DNA of 64,000 bases from Candidatus Eremiobacterota bacterium (GTDB taxonomy: Bacteria > Vulcanimicrobiota > CADAWZ01 > Ess09-12). The position numbers and the translations under genes were made by a program. The stretch spans positions 1 to 64,000 of the forward strand of contig JAVHLM010000022.1 in assembly GCA_031082125.1 (NCBI GenBank). The letters are read 5' to 3'. Every line of letters begins with the position of its first letter. Position 1 is the stretch's first letter. The notes beneath the pieces are model-generated. The model did no database searches and was not told the DNA's origin. It worked only from the letters and a program-made list of their open reading frames with translations. Shown one piece after another: positions 1-9,000 of the stretch.

Positions 1-65
1 TTGTGTCCACAATCTCCCACAGGCATTTTCATTGCGAGTTATGCAGGGCTCTCCACCGCTCAGTG

Positions 66-94
66 TTGAAAAGCCCGCACGAATAATGTATAAT
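66..94 (+). promoter_or_regulatory. sigma-70-type promoter of mazEF
   Basis: TTGAAA at 66-71 and TATAAT at 89-94 are separated by exactly 17 bases, and mazE starts 31 bases further on. Between them, around 98-109, ATGT and ACAT half-sites face each other across four bases. That is a possible site for autoregulation by the antitoxin, as is usual for mazEF, but it is short and only suggestive. Confidence 0.7.
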
Positions 95-125
95 CAATGT
101 AGACACATAAAGGAGCACCTCGAAA

Positions 126-368
126 ATGAGATTGAAAGTAAGAAAATGGGGAAACAGCCTGGCGATAAGAATACCGCGGGAGCTCGCAGCTTTGTCCCGC
201 ATCACCAATGATTCAAGTGTGGAAGTGGAGGTCTCTGAAAAGATGCTCATTCTGAGGCCCGTGGAAGAAAAGAAGCCGGCACTCTCAGAGCTGCTTCAGA
301 TGATAACGCCACAGAACCTTCATACAGAGATGGATTCAGGCCGGCCCCGGGGGAATGAGGCATGGTAG
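126..368 (+). CDS. mazE: MazE-type antitoxin, AbrB/SpoVT swapped-hairpin fold
   Basis: This 80-residue protein has the MazE N-terminal DNA-binding signature (RKWGNSLAIRIPRELA, about residues 6-21). An acidic, hydrophobic C-terminal tail follows, the part that normally wraps and neutralises the toxin. An AAGGAG ribosome site lies about 10 bases before the ATG. It overlaps mazF by 7 bases, the usual translational coupling of such pairs. The antitoxin is expected to bind its own promoter with MazF and repress the operon. The assignment rests on the motif plus the adjacent MazF. Confidence 0.9.
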   Translation: MRLKVRKWGNSLAIRIPRELAALSRITNDSSVEVEVSEKMLILRPVEEKKPALSELLQMITPQNLHTEMDSGRPRGNEAW

Positions 369-709
369 AAAGAAGAGACTTCATCCCGGAGAAGGGAGAC
401 ATCGTTGCGCTGGTCTTTTCTCCCAAGCAGGGCCATGAACAGGCGGGAAAAAGGCCCGCCCTCGTGGTCTCGCCTTCAGAATACAACAGGAAAACTGGCC
501 TCTTCCTTGCCTGCCCTGTGACAAGCAAAGTGAAGGGATATCCCTTCGAAGTGACCCTGCCTGATTTCATGACTACTCAAGGGGTTGTTCTTGCCGATCA
601 GGTGAAAAGCCTTGACTGGAAACACCGGAAAGCAGCTTTCATCGAGAAGGCTCCCGAGGGCGTGCTCGGTGCCGTGACTGGCAGAATCAGGCTTCTTATC
701 GGTGAATAG
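362..709 (+). CDS. mazF: MazF/PemK-family endoribonuclease toxin
   Basis: At 115 residues it has normal MazF length. Family landmarks are visible: an early GDIVALVFSP strand, KRPALVVSP (the arginine region), CPVTSK, and a DQVKSLDW strand. MazF enzymes cleave single-stranded mRNA at short sequence-specific sites and are held inactive by MazE. The start lies inside the end of mazE (ATGGTAG overlap), so the two are made together. No truncation or missing core residue is evident. Cleavage specificity cannot be read from the sequence. Confidence 0.92.
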   Translation: MVERRDFIPEKGDIVALVFSPKQGHEQAGKRPALVVSPSEYNRKTGLFLACPVTSKVKGYPFEVTLPDFMTTQGVVLADQVKSLDWKHRKAAFIEKAPEGVLGAVTGRIRLLIGE

Positions 710-896
710 GGACTGAAGCTTCATCGCCTGCCCAGAATATCTTGAAATTCCTTACAATAAAAATTCCCAGGGCGCGTTTATCATACAGGAACTTTTATCA
801 GGACCACCTCCTCATAGTGGGAAACACGGCGGCTGCGCTTCACAGAACGCGGGAATGGCGGGACAGAATCTACGGAGGGGGAGGAGGAGATACGCC

Positions 897-2342
897 ATGA
901 AGAGGCTTTTTTCTTTCATTATTCTTTTCATGATGCTCTTAGCGGCGGCCGGCTGCGGAGGTGGCTCCTCCGGCGGGGGGGGAGGCGCCGTTTCATACGG
1001 GGGCTCAACGGTGAGCCTCACACCTGATCCCGCGACGACTCCTGTACAGGTTTCAGGCCTGCAGCCCCCGATTGCGGTCATCATGAACCTCCATATGGAT
1101 CCGGTAGGCACTATGGGAGCCACGGAAGCTCGCCTGAAAGAGTATGCCACGCACCGCCAGGCTTTTCTCTGGCTCAAGGAGCAGGCAGGGCGCCAGAAGT
1201 TTAAAATAAGCGCCGAATGCACCGGTCTCTATGCTGAATTCGCGGTGAAAAACGGCCACGAGGCCGATTTCTCCGAGTTCATGCCCGGGCGGTATCACAT
1301 ACTTGGCACCCATACGCACTCCCATTATAAAGGTGATGCTGACACAGGGCAGGATTACCACTGGACGGAGGATCCCGGCCACAGCGCCGCCACTGCCGAC
1401 AAAATCTTTACCGACCAGATCGGCATGGTAAATCAGATTTTCACCAGGCAGGGCTTCAAGGAGACTGACAACGCCCTCTTCCATGGAAGCCAGAGCCACA
1501 GCGCCGACATGGCATCCTCCATGGGCACACCTCCGAACAGCAATTCCTATCCCAACTTTTTCACCACCATCGAGGGTCAGCGCCGTCTCTACCATCCCTA
1601 CAGGTCGGGTGCAGAGACCGATGTCATCCAGGGGAAGGAGGATCTCTCCCAGCCTTTCATCGCGGTGCCCACCTCATCGGCGCTTTTCGGCTACAACGAG
1701 GTGCACGGGGCTGAAGGAATGCTTCAAGGCACCCTGCCTTATGTGCAGCGCGACTTTGTCCTTGAGTTCCTTGAGTGGAGATATTACCAGAATCACGGCC
1801 TCCCTGCACGTCCCTGGGTGTTCGGGATAGACGAGCACCCTTACCAGATAATGAGCCAGTGCATTGGAAGCGACGGGAAGCCCGTCCAGGAGACGCTCCC
1901 CCTTTTCTATGAGTGGCTCAACACGAATTTTATCGGCTCGGCCTCACAGTATGCAACTATCACCGATGTCAGCAATGCCTATAAAACCTGGGAGCAGCTT
2001 CATCCCGGAGAGCTCCTCTACCCTCCGGCCGGCACCGGGAAGATAGTGGCTGACCTGAAAATTATCGAGCTCTACCGGCGGCTTTTCGCAGGCGAAAAAA
2101 GCTGCTTCCTTGTCAGGCATTATGATACCGATTCCGTGAGAGTCTTTGAGTTTGCCAATGATCAGGGCGCAAGGCATGCAGTCTATTACACTGATGATCC
2201 GGCCCGCATCTCATCAACGCTCGATCTCTCCTCGAGCCTCTCCGGCGCCTATCACCTTATCTCTCTCTCAGGCTCCTCCGGGGAGGCGTCTCTCTCCTCC
2301 CTCCCTGTCACGCAGGATCCCCAGCTTCTGAGCCCGCGGTGA
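897..2342 (+). CDS. secreted lipoprotein, possible polysaccharide-deacetylase-like fold
   Basis: The start at 897 is chosen because a GGAGGAGGAGA ribosome site sits just upstream and it gives a proper lipoprotein signal peptide: MKR, a hydrophobic core, then LLAAAGC with the lipid-anchored Cys at residue 20, followed by a Gly/Ser linker. The mature part is about 460 residues. An early IAVIMNLHMDP strand and a later GTHTHSH cluster recall the metal-binding Asp and His motifs of NodB-type deacetylases, but I cannot confirm the family. Its last 35 bases overlap the convergent MATE gene. Function is unproven; export and lipid anchoring are well supported. Confidence 0.7.
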   Translation: MKRLFSFIILFMMLLAAAGCGGGSSGGGGGAVSYGGSTVSLTPDPATTPVQVSGLQPPIAVIMNLHMDPVGTMGATEARLKEYATHRQAFLWLKEQAGRQKFKISAECTGLYAEFAVKNGHEADFSEFMPGRYHILGTHTHSHYKGDADTGQDYHWTEDPGHSAATADKIFTDQIGMVNQIFTRQGFKETDNALFHGSQSHSADMASSMGTPPNSNSYPNFFTTIEGQRRLYHPYRSGAETDVIQGKEDLSQPFIAVPTSSALFGYNEVHGAEGMLQGTLPYVQRDFVLEFLEWRYYQNHGLPARPWVFGIDEHPYQIMSQCIGSDGKPVQETLPLFYEWLNTNFIGSASQYATITDVSNAYKTWEQLHPGELLYPPAGTGKIVADLKIIELYRRLFAGEKSCFLVRHYDTDSVRVFEFANDQGARHAVYYTDDPARISSTLDLSSSLSGAYHLISLSGSSGEASLSSLPVTQDPQLLSPR

Positions 2343-3693
2343 CGGTGTGAAGGGTGTTCTTCTTCAGTTTCCTGTAATAATAGAATAGTATGCCCGCCGT
2401 CAGAAGCGATGAGACCATGTCGGAGGCGGGAGAGGCAGCCCATACTCCATTCAGTCTCCAGTAGATTGGGAATATGAGCACGAAGGGGATCAGGCATATG
2501 ACCTGCCGGGACAGCGACAGGATTATTGCAATTTTTGCCTTTCCGATGGATTGAAAGAAGTTGGAAGTGACAATCTGAAAGCCCACGATGGGAAACGCCA
2601 TCATGAAAATCCTCATTCCCGAGGAGGTAAGATTTATCAAGTGCGGATCGTTGGTAAAAGCCCTGGCAATCTGAACCGGAAAGAGCACCGTTACCAGGAA
2701 GCCCGCCATGGAGATCACCGTTGCCCACAATACCGTCATTTTAAAAGCCTGCACCACCCTGTCCAGGAGCCCGGCCCCGTAATTATAGCCCACAATGGGC
2801 TGCATGCCCAGCGTAAAGCCAAAGACAATCATCACGATAAGCCCCACGATGCTGTTGATAATGCCGAATGCCCCGATTGCCATGTCACCGCCCTGCCTGC
2901 CCAGTTGAAGGTTCATTATGATGGAAACCAGGCAGGCACCGCTGTGAAGGAGAAAGGGGGACATCCCGATGGCAAAGATATCGGAAACGATGCTCGCGGA
3001 GAGCCTGAAGCCCTCGGGGCGAAAACGGATGTAAGGCTTTCTGCTGATAAAATGTGCCAGGACCCAGATCATCCCGACAGCCTGGGAGAGCACCGTTGCG
3101 GCGGCAGCGCCCCTGATTCCCCATTTGCAGACAAAGATGAACACCGGGGCGAGGACTACGTTGAAGGATACCGTAAGCAGAATGGAGATCATCGCTTTCT
3201 CAGGGTAGCCTGAGGCACGCATGATGCTGTTCAGGCCGAAAAAGATATAGGTAATGACATTTCCCCACAGGATAATCTCCATGAAATCCCGGGCAAAAGG
3301 GATTGTAGCGGTGCTAGCGCCGAAAAGAAAGAGAATTTCATCGAGAAAGATGAGGGAGAGAACCGAAAAGAGTGTCCCAATGATGAGGTTCAATACAAGT
3401 GCGTTGCCAAGAGTGCATATGGCATCTTCGCGGCGCTTTTCGCCCATCCGGATGGAGACAATCGCCGCAGCTCCGGCACCGACAAGGGTACCAAGGGCGA
3501 TGGCAAGGTTCATGAGCGGCAGAGTGAGGGCCAGCCCCGAAATTGCCAGTGCACCCACGCCCTGGCCGATGAAGATTCGGTCGATGACGTTGTAGAGTGA
3601 AATTGCCGTGGTAGCGACGATTGCCGGAATTGAATAGCTCCAGAACAATGTCCCGACACTCTTCTCCTCGAGTTCCCTGGGGTTTTCATTCAT
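2308..3693 (-). CDS. MATE-family multidrug/cation antiporter
   Basis: This 461-residue protein has about twelve hydrophobic segments and a typical MATE opening (GTLFWSYSIPAIVATTAISLYNVIDRIFIGQGVG is characteristic in its first part). A second related half begins near residue 230. MATE proteins export drugs or metabolites using a sodium or proton gradient at the inner membrane. The short hydrophilic N-terminus is followed directly by helix 1. The gene is transcribed alone, towards the lipoprotein gene, whose end it overlaps by 35 bases. The substrate cannot be inferred. Confidence 0.92.
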   Translation of the reverse strand: MNENPRELEEKSVGTLFWSYSIPAIVATTAISLYNVIDRIFIGQGVGALAISGLALTLPLMNLAIALGTLVGAGAAAIVSIRMGEKRREDAICTLGNALVLNLIIGTLFSVLSLIFLDEILFLFGASTATIPFARDFMEIILWGNVITYIFFGLNSIMRASGYPEKAMISILLTVSFNVVLAPVFIFVCKWGIRGAAAATVLSQAVGMIWVLAHFISRKPYIRFRPEGFRLSASIVSDIFAIGMSPFLLHSGACLVSIIMNLQLGRQGGDMAIGAFGIINSIVGLIVMIVFGFTLGMQPIVGYNYGAGLLDRVVQAFKMTVLWATVISMAGFLVTVLFPVQIARAFTNDPHLINLTSSGMRIFMMAFPIVGFQIVTSNFFQSIGKAKIAIILSLSRQVICLIPFVLIFPIYWRLNGVWAASPASDMVSSLLTAGILFYYYRKLKKNTLHTVTAGSEAGDPA

Positions 3694-4274
3694 TTTTTTT
3701 GATTCCTGATCACCGCTTCAGCAGTCCGGTTATTATTACCTTATTGATGGAGCGATATCCTCTTGATTACTTCCTGGGAGCACTTCTCTCTTCATGCATC
3801 AAAGGCAGCCCCGCAAGTAACAGCAGGATTGTAAGAATCAGGGGCGCACCCTCAATTCTTTGAAGGCCCGGCAGAAGTAAGAATCCGGCACAATAACTGA
3901 CCCTGCATGAGTGCCTGAGCCTGTATTAAGTATTGAACTGCTGACGGCTTTTCAAGCCCTGTCCATTGCTGCCATATGCAGAATTGATGCGTGCCGTCGT
4001 AAAAGGACTTTGAGAATCTCTGTTTTTCAACAGGTACCGGAGTTGTGGCATCGCCCCTTTAAAAAATCGATGGAGACGAAAGAATTATTTTCGGAAGTAT
4101 TCTTTTGCCAAAGGTGCGGTTTACCCTTGCGGAGAGGGCACTATATCTTTGCAGGAGAGCATTTTGGAGCTTTTTGCCGGCAAAAACACAAAACATGCCT
4201 TTCCCGCTCTCCTGATGCCATGCAGCGATGACTCTCAAAATCAATGTACACCTTATATTCTGCAGGCAGACCTT
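3694..4274. other. gene-poor, AT-richer gap
   Basis: About 580 bases between the MATE gene start and the promoter at 4275. Open frames here are short and lack ribosome sites and recognisable motifs. Base composition is visibly more AT-rich than the flanking genes. It must hold the MATE promoter on the minus strand, but I cannot point to a convincing -35/-10 pair. I see no RNA gene or repeat. Confidence 0.5.
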
Positions 4275-4303
4275 TTGACATGCCATCTCTTATGGAGTAT
4301 AAT
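4275..4303 (+). promoter_or_regulatory. perfect-consensus sigma-70 promoter
   Basis: TTGACA (4275-4280) and TATAAT (4298-4303) are both exact consensus and separated by exactly 17 bases. Transcription should start near 4310, giving a leader of roughly 50 bases ending in AGGAGG (4351-4356), six bases before the GTG start of the HNH protein. This is the strongest promoter sequence I found in the window, and no operator-like repeat overlaps it. Confidence 0.85.
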
Positions 4304-4362
4304 TAAATATGGGATACACATGTAACCCCTGACGGAGACAACACAACGAAAGGAGGATCATT

Positions 4363-6660
4363 GTGAATACCGGCGCGATCCGCGAGTATCCCGGCTACGA
4401 GGCCACCATGGAGGGCGGGCAGGTCTTCAAGGCCATCCCCGGCCTCCCGCTGGTCACGTACGGCGCCGACGAGGTGCTCTCGCGGTCGAACTGCCGCCAC
4501 ATTTTCAGGGATCTCACGGCGGAGGTCCTGGACTGGAACCTCTGGTGCCTCTCTTCCGCCGGGGTCAGGCTCGATCTCCTCATCGGGGAGGCACTTCTCT
4601 CCCTCAACGGGAGGCTCGAGAAGCTCGGCTACGTTCGTGTCGGCGACTTTGTGCGCGAGGAGCTGGGGATCTCGTCCAGGAGCGGCTATGAGCTGATGCG
4701 GAACGCCCAGGCGCTGCAGAAGCTTCCCCTCATCAGAGAGGCTCTAGAAAAGGGGCAGCTCCGTAAGAGCGCCCTGCGGTATCTTTTCCAGGTCGTGACG
4801 CCTGAGACCGAGGGGGAATGGCTCGCAAAGGCCATGGATTCAACCATAAGAGCACTGGAAGAGGAGGTGAAGCGTTTTAAAGCCGGGGAGGCCGGCACAG
4901 ATGCATCGGGGGATGCTGAAGGCGGCCCCGTGGAGTGCGGCATCAATGCCTTCGTCGCCGTGGATGACGACGAAGAGGGCATTGGGAGCCTTGCGGTGAG
5001 CGTGCGGGTTCCTTTTCCTGTTGCCGCGAAGTGGGACAGGGCGCTGGAGGTCTTCCGCAGGATCGAGGAGGCGGAGCTCCAGTCGGAGTCGTTCGTGGAG
5101 GCGCTCCTTGCCGAATTCGTTGCTTCGTCGCCGCTTGAGGGTATCGGGAGCCTGGGCCTGGAGGAACAGGGGCCTGAGGCTCAGGAAGCCGCGGGAGCTT
5201 CTCTCTGCCGCCTGCATGGGAATGGATCCCAGGGAGTCTGCGCCACCCACGGCGATGAGGCATACTCTCACGATGGCCCTGATGCTTCCGGCACCGGGGA
5301 AAGAGGCGCCGATCACGTCATCGGGGAGAAGGTGCTTCTCCTTGGCGCCATGGCGGGGGTAATCGGCTCTCTCAGTGACGAGGTCTCCTTCGGCGAACGG
5401 GAAAAGGAACTGGCCCGCCAGGTCCACAGGGACCTCGAAGAGGTGTCGCACCTCTGGGAGTTCCTCCCCTGGAAGCCCGTCACGGTGGAGCTTCCCAAGG
5501 AGCTCCAGGCTCCCGGTGGCTCTGCGCCTTCTCCCGCCGATCCTTTTGAAACGCTCGCACGGCTGAGGTCGATGGCAGCCCTTCGCCACTCCCTCTCTTT
5601 CTACCAGGGGCGCCTCCTTCGGACCCTCAACAATTTCGGCCTCTACAAGGACATGCTCTTCCTCTCCCTGGGACACTATACCAGGGAGCGCCTCGGGATT
5701 TCCCGGAGCACCGCGTATTCCTTAATCTCATTAGAAAGGAGCTATTTAGAGTATCCTGATATGCTCGACCTCGTCAAGGTGGGGAAGCTCACCCCCGAGC
5801 AGGCGCGCCTGCTCTCAAAAGTCTTCATTGAGGGAACCCGCGTCCAGGGTGCGTGGCTCTCCTACGCCCAGGAGGTCCCGGTGGCCACCCTCATCCAGGC
5901 TGTCGAGGGGTTCCTCCGCTTCGCGAAGAGGGCTGTCCACAAAAAATGGGATATCCATCCCGAGGCTTTCGAGGTGGCCGTCACGGGGAGGTCCGTCAAG
6001 AGGATTTCCCTTGCACTCTCTAATGTCACGGAACCCAGTGGGGACGAGGGTTTGGACGCTCCAGTCCAAAAATTCGCATACGAAGGTGGGGGCCCCTCCC
6101 GCCAGGATGGCCTCACCTCCGTCATCTGGCAGGTCACCGGGGGCCGGGAGCACCCCGAGCTCTCCGAGATCCTCTCCATCCTCTCGGGAGAGGCCCCACA
6201 AGAGGGGACCTTCGGATCAAACCCCTTAGAGAGGGGCGCCTTTCTCCGCTTCTTCCTGAAACGGGACCTCATCCCCCTCTGGAATCACGCGGTGAGGCTC
6301 TGGAAAGCCTGCAGGCCGGAAGCGGCCGCCGATGGCGGGCAGGACCTCGCCCTCTTTATCGAGGCTCTCCTTGACGCCTTCCTCTCCGCCTGGGACCTCC
6401 CTGAAAAAAGGGATATCCATCACCGCACCCTGGCCCGTGATAATTACCAGTGCCAGGCTCCCGGCTGCCGGTGCCGGCGCAATCTGAACGGCCATCATAT
6501 CAGGTTCCGCTCCCACGGCGGCCCCACCACCGAGGGCAATCTCATCACCCTCTGCAGGGCTCACCACCTGCGGTGCCTCCACGAGGGTAACCTCGTCATC
6601 AGGGGCACGGCACCGCATCACCTCACCTTCATATTTCCCCGCAGCGGGAGAAGCAGGTGA
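4363..6660 (+). CDS. long HNH nuclease-like protein with duplicated N-terminal domain
   Basis: The GTG start follows AGGAGG by six bases. The 765-residue protein ends in an HNH domain (about residues 685-745) with paired cysteines near 697 and 702, the NGHHIRFRSHGG core with the His-His pair at about 711-712, and CRAHH near 731. Upstream, two related helical blocks (about residues 65-175 and 410-530) share a pattern of a leucine-rich helix, EELGIS/ERLGISRS, then a TPEQARLL-type helix. The block looks duplicated and DNA-binding-like. HNH domains cut or nick nucleic acid; this layout resembles HNH proteins related to DUF222. I see no mobile-element ends nearby. Role unknown. Confidence 0.75.
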   Translation: MNTGAIREYPGYEATMEGGQVFKAIPGLPLVTYGADEVLSRSNCRHIFRDLTAEVLDWNLWCLSSAGVRLDLLIGEALLSLNGRLEKLGYVRVGDFVREELGISSRSGYELMRNAQALQKLPLIREALEKGQLRKSALRYLFQVVTPETEGEWLAKAMDSTIRALEEEVKRFKAGEAGTDASGDAEGGPVECGINAFVAVDDDEEGIGSLAVSVRVPFPVAAKWDRALEVFRRIEEAELQSESFVEALLAEFVASSPLEGIGSLGLEEQGPEAQEAAGASLCRLHGNGSQGVCATHGDEAYSHDGPDASGTGERGADHVIGEKVLLLGAMAGVIGSLSDEVSFGEREKELARQVHRDLEEVSHLWEFLPWKPVTVELPKELQAPGGSAPSPADPFETLARLRSMAALRHSLSFYQGRLLRTLNNFGLYKDMLFLSLGHYTRERLGISRSTAYSLISLERSYLEYPDMLDLVKVGKLTPEQARLLSKVFIEGTRVQGAWLSYAQEVPVATLIQAVEGFLRFAKRAVHKKWDIHPEAFEVAVTGRSVKRISLALSNVTEPSGDEGLDAPVQKFAYEGGGPSRQDGLTSVIWQVTGGREHPELSEILSILSGEAPQEGTFGSNPLERGAFLRFFLKRDLIPLWNHAVRLWKACRPEAAADGGQDLALFIEALLDAFLSAWDLPEKRDIHHRTLARDNYQCQAPGCRCRRNLNGHHIRFRSHGGPTTEGNLITLCRAHHLRCLHEGNLVIRGTAPHHLTFIFPRSGRSR

Positions 6661-6744
6661 AGGCTGACACCTGGAGACCGGAGCTCTTTTTCCTGACCAT
6701 TTTCGAAGGATATGGTATTTCAACCGGGGAATATCGTGAAGGCC

Positions 6745-7686
6745 ATGAAGTTTGTGACTGTCACTGCAGACCCTTTTCTGTCGTGGAGACTTGCGGCGCC
6801 TTCATTATCCCAGCCTGGAATAATCAGGGCCGGTGGCGGGGTAAAAACCCCGGGAGGCAGCGGCATCGGTATTTCCCGAGTCCTTCAGATGCTGGGGGAG
6901 AAGACCGTGGCCCTCGTCCCTTTTGGCGGCTCATCAGGTCTCGAGTTTATTGAGAGTGCAAAGGAAGAGCCCTTCGCTTTCCACCCCGTCCCCGTGTCAG
7001 GCACCACGAGATACAGGCTAGTCCTGGTCGATGAAAGCACAGAGGACACGATGGAAATTGATACTCCCGGCTCTCCCCTGAGCGAAAGCGACTGGCAGAG
7101 CCTCCTGCGCGAAGCCTCAGATATATGCAGCGAGGGAGACTGGGCAGTGGCGGCAGGCCCCCTGGCGCCGGGGATCCCTGACGATTTTTACCGTTTTCTT
7201 TCGGGCCGCCTCAGGGAAAGAGGCGCGATGATGGCTCTGGATGCTTCGGGAGCCCCCCTGGAAAGGGCTCTGCACTACAAGGGCATTCTCCGTCCCCATA
7301 TAGTGAAAATGACCATTGCAGGGCTCTCCGGGCTTTGGAGGGCAGCGCTCTCCTCGCTGGATGAGATATGGGCGCAGGGCTACCGCTTCCCCGAAGGCCC
7401 CGAGTTCCTTATCTCCCATGATAGTGAGGGCGCTCTTGTGCTGAGCCGCAATGGATGCTGGGAGGGGAGATCCCTTCATGCAGGGGCTCATTGCAGGGGG
7501 GGCGGAGAAGACGCGCTGCTTGCCGGTTACGTGTTGATGCGCCAGCGAGGCTCCCATGAGCCTGACGCGCTCAAACATGCCCTTGCCTGTGCCGATGCCT
7601 CAGATGCTCTCCCTCCAGGCCGATCCCTGGACTCAGGCCTCATAAAAAGCTCTCTCAGCGCCATTGAAATCCGGCGAAAAGGATGA
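6745..7686 (+). CDS. divergent PfkB-family (1-phosphofructokinase/LacC-like) sugar kinase
   Basis: The protein opens KFVTVTADPF, like the TVTLNP start of FruK/LacC kinases, which is why I prefer the ATG at 6745 over 6712. A GGGVKTPGGSGIGISRVLQMLG segment matches the substrate-binding region. Near the C-terminus the anion-hole/catalytic motif, normally GAGD, reads GGED, so the catalytic Asp is kept but the preceding Gly is Glu. The usual KPN loop is also altered (VKMTIAGL). Length (313 residues) is normal. It may be a weakened kinase or one with changed specificity. It stands alone between the HNH gene and the DUF364 operon. Confidence 0.65.
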   Translation: MKFVTVTADPFLSWRLAAPSLSQPGIIRAGGGVKTPGGSGIGISRVLQMLGEKTVALVPFGGSSGLEFIESAKEEPFAFHPVPVSGTTRYRLVLVDESTEDTMEIDTPGSPLSESDWQSLLREASDICSEGDWAVAAGPLAPGIPDDFYRFLSGRLRERGAMMALDASGAPLERALHYKGILRPHIVKMTIAGLSGLWRAALSSLDEIWAQGYRFPEGPEFLISHDSEGALVLSRNGCWEGRSLHAGAHCRGGGEDALLAGYVLMRQRGSHEPDALKHALACADASDALPPGRSLDSGLIKSSLSAIEIRRKG

Positions 7687-7718
7687 CATGCGCGGAGATA
7701 TGCCCTGAATTTGCGGTC

Positions 7719-7747
7719 TTGACAAAAAGCAGAGGATCGGGTACACT
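7719..7747 (+). promoter_or_regulatory. promoter of the DUF364-ferredoxin-radical SAM operon
   Basis: TTGACA (7719-7724) is followed after exactly 17 bases by TACACT (7742-7747). The predicted start of transcription falls inside the perfect palindrome at 7750-7768, so a protein bound there would block initiation. Confidence 0.75.
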
Positions 7748-7749
7748 AT

Positions 7750-7768
7750 TATATGTAAATTACATATA
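7750..7768 (+). promoter_or_regulatory. operator palindrome TATATGTAA-A-TTACATATA
   Basis: Nine-base arms are perfectly inverted around one base, directly downstream of the -10 box. A near-identical palindrome lies at the same place in the hydrolase promoter (12633-12653), and ATATGTA-type repeats lie at the same place in the padR promoter (27690-27719). Shared position and sequence imply a common repressor, with the PadR protein at 27265-27675 the best candidate. Confidence 0.7.
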
Positions 7769-7833
7769 TATTCCCCTGATACTTCAGAGAACTGCTGAAA
7801 AGCTCATAATTATTGATAAGGAGCATTACAGGC

Positions 7834-8565
7834 ATGCGCATAATCAAGGATCTTATTGATTCTGTCGCCGGGGACCACCGTGTCCGTGACGTGAGGGCCT
7901 GCTGCTACTGGACAGCCGTTTCAAGCAGAGGGTGCGGCCTGGCGTCAACCTTTATAACTCCCTGCCCTCATCACCAGAAGCCAATGGTGAAAAACTGCGG
8001 GAAGCTCACAGAGCTCAGCGCAAAGGCTCTTGCCGAGTATTCCCTGTCGGATCACCTCCTCGAGGCCACCCTGGGGATGGCCGCCCTCAACTCCCTCATC
8101 GAGGTGGATGTCTCTCAATGCTCGCAGGACAACGCCTTCAGAGCGATTGCGCATCACTCTGAAGGCAAAAAAGTTGTGGTAGTGGGTAATTTCCCCTTCA
8201 CTGCAAAGCTTGCCCCTCTTGCGGCAGACCTGGTGATACTCCAGAAGCCCAAGGGCGAGTGCCCGCTCCCGGGAGAAGATGAAAAGAGGGCTCTCAGGGA
8301 GGCGGAAGTGGCGGTTATCACGGGAACCTCGCTCATCAATCATTCTCTGGAGGTGCTCCTGGAGTGTATAAACCCAAAGGCGCTGAAAATCATGGTGGGT
8401 CCCACAACCCCCCTCTCGCCGGTGCTCTTTGACCATGGATTTGATTACCTCTCGGGGATAAAAGTGGCCGACGAGGCATTGATGATGCGGAGCATAAGCG
8501 AAGGCGCCACCTTCAAGGAAATACAGGGAGTGATGCTTCTCACCATGAAGAAAAACGGGAAATAG
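7834..8565 (+). CDS. DUF364 (putative heavy-metal chelation) protein
   Basis: The ATG at 7834 is preceded by AAGGAG ten bases upstream; a TTG further upstream lacks one. The 243-residue protein matches the DUF4213/DUF364 plan: an N-terminal domain rich in Gly and Cys (RACCYWTAVSSRGCGLAS), an SDHLLEATLGMAALNSL helix, then a Rossmann-like half with KKVVVVGNFPF and VAVITGTSLINHSLEVLLE. Family members are thought to bind metals or corrinoid/pterin-like ligands, but biochemistry is lacking. It is first in an operon with a ferredoxin and a radical SAM protein, which suggests a redox or metal-linked job in an anaerobe. Confidence 0.8.
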   Translation: MRIIKDLIDSVAGDHRVRDVRACCYWTAVSSRGCGLASTFITPCPHHQKPMVKNCGKLTELSAKALAEYSLSDHLLEATLGMAALNSLIEVDVSQCSQDNAFRAIAHHSEGKKVVVVGNFPFTAKLAPLAADLVILQKPKGECPLPGEDEKRALREAEVAVITGTSLINHSLEVLLECINPKALKIMVGPTTPLSPVLFDHGFDYLSGIKVADEALMMRSISEGATFKEIQGVMLLTMKKNGK

Positions 8566-8606
8566 GGATTTCATGGAACAATGAAAAATGAGAAAGGGGA
8601 GCTGAA

Positions 8607-8996
8607 ATGAGCGTTAAGATGCTTCAGGGTGGTGGAGAAAGAAGGGGCTGGTGCAGGCTCGGCTTCTGGGGGATAGTGGGGACCATTGCGGTGGAGGCGC
8701 TCCAGATGTATATGGGTTCCAGGAAGAAAAGCCAGGAGCAGGGGCGCCTGGAGGCGGATCCCGGGCACCGATGCAGGGAGATTGAAGCCCCGGAACCTCA
8801 GGATAGCTCCATTAAATTCCTTATTGACAGCGCCCTCTGCACCGGGTGCGGAACCTGCCTCACCTCATGCAGGAGCGGCGCAATAATCCTGGAAGGCGGC
8901 AGGGCGCTGCTTGACGCGGAGAAATGCACGGGATGCCAGGCTTGCTATGAAGCCTGCCCTGAAGGAGCAGTGATAAAGCAGGTGAGAAAGTGCTGA
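8607..8996 (+). CDS. 2[4Fe-4S] ferredoxin with N-terminal hydrophobic segment
   Basis: Two canonical clusters are visible: C78-x2-C81-x2-C84-x3-C88 and C107-x2-C110-x2-C113-x3-C117. Each is followed by small residues, as in bacterial-type ferredoxins. The first 40 residues contain a weak hydrophobic stretch (LGFWGIVGTIAVEAL) that might tether it to the membrane, then a charged linker. A GGGGAG-type ribosome site precedes the ATG. It lies between the DUF364 and radical SAM genes, 41 and 4 bases away, so it probably supplies electrons within this operon, possibly to the radical SAM enzyme. Confidence 0.88.
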   Translation: MSVKMLQGGGERRGWCRLGFWGIVGTIAVEALQMYMGSRKKSQEQGRLEADPGHRCREIEAPEPQDSSIKFLIDSALCTGCGTCLTSCRSGAIILEGGRALLDAEKCTGCQACYEACPEGAVIKQVRKC

Positions 8997-9000
8997 AACT

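Noticed and set aside
3911-4231. 106-codon frame with several cysteines between MATE and HNH genes
   Set aside because: No ribosome site, AT-rich and inconsistent composition. The cysteine pattern does not form a regular ribbon.
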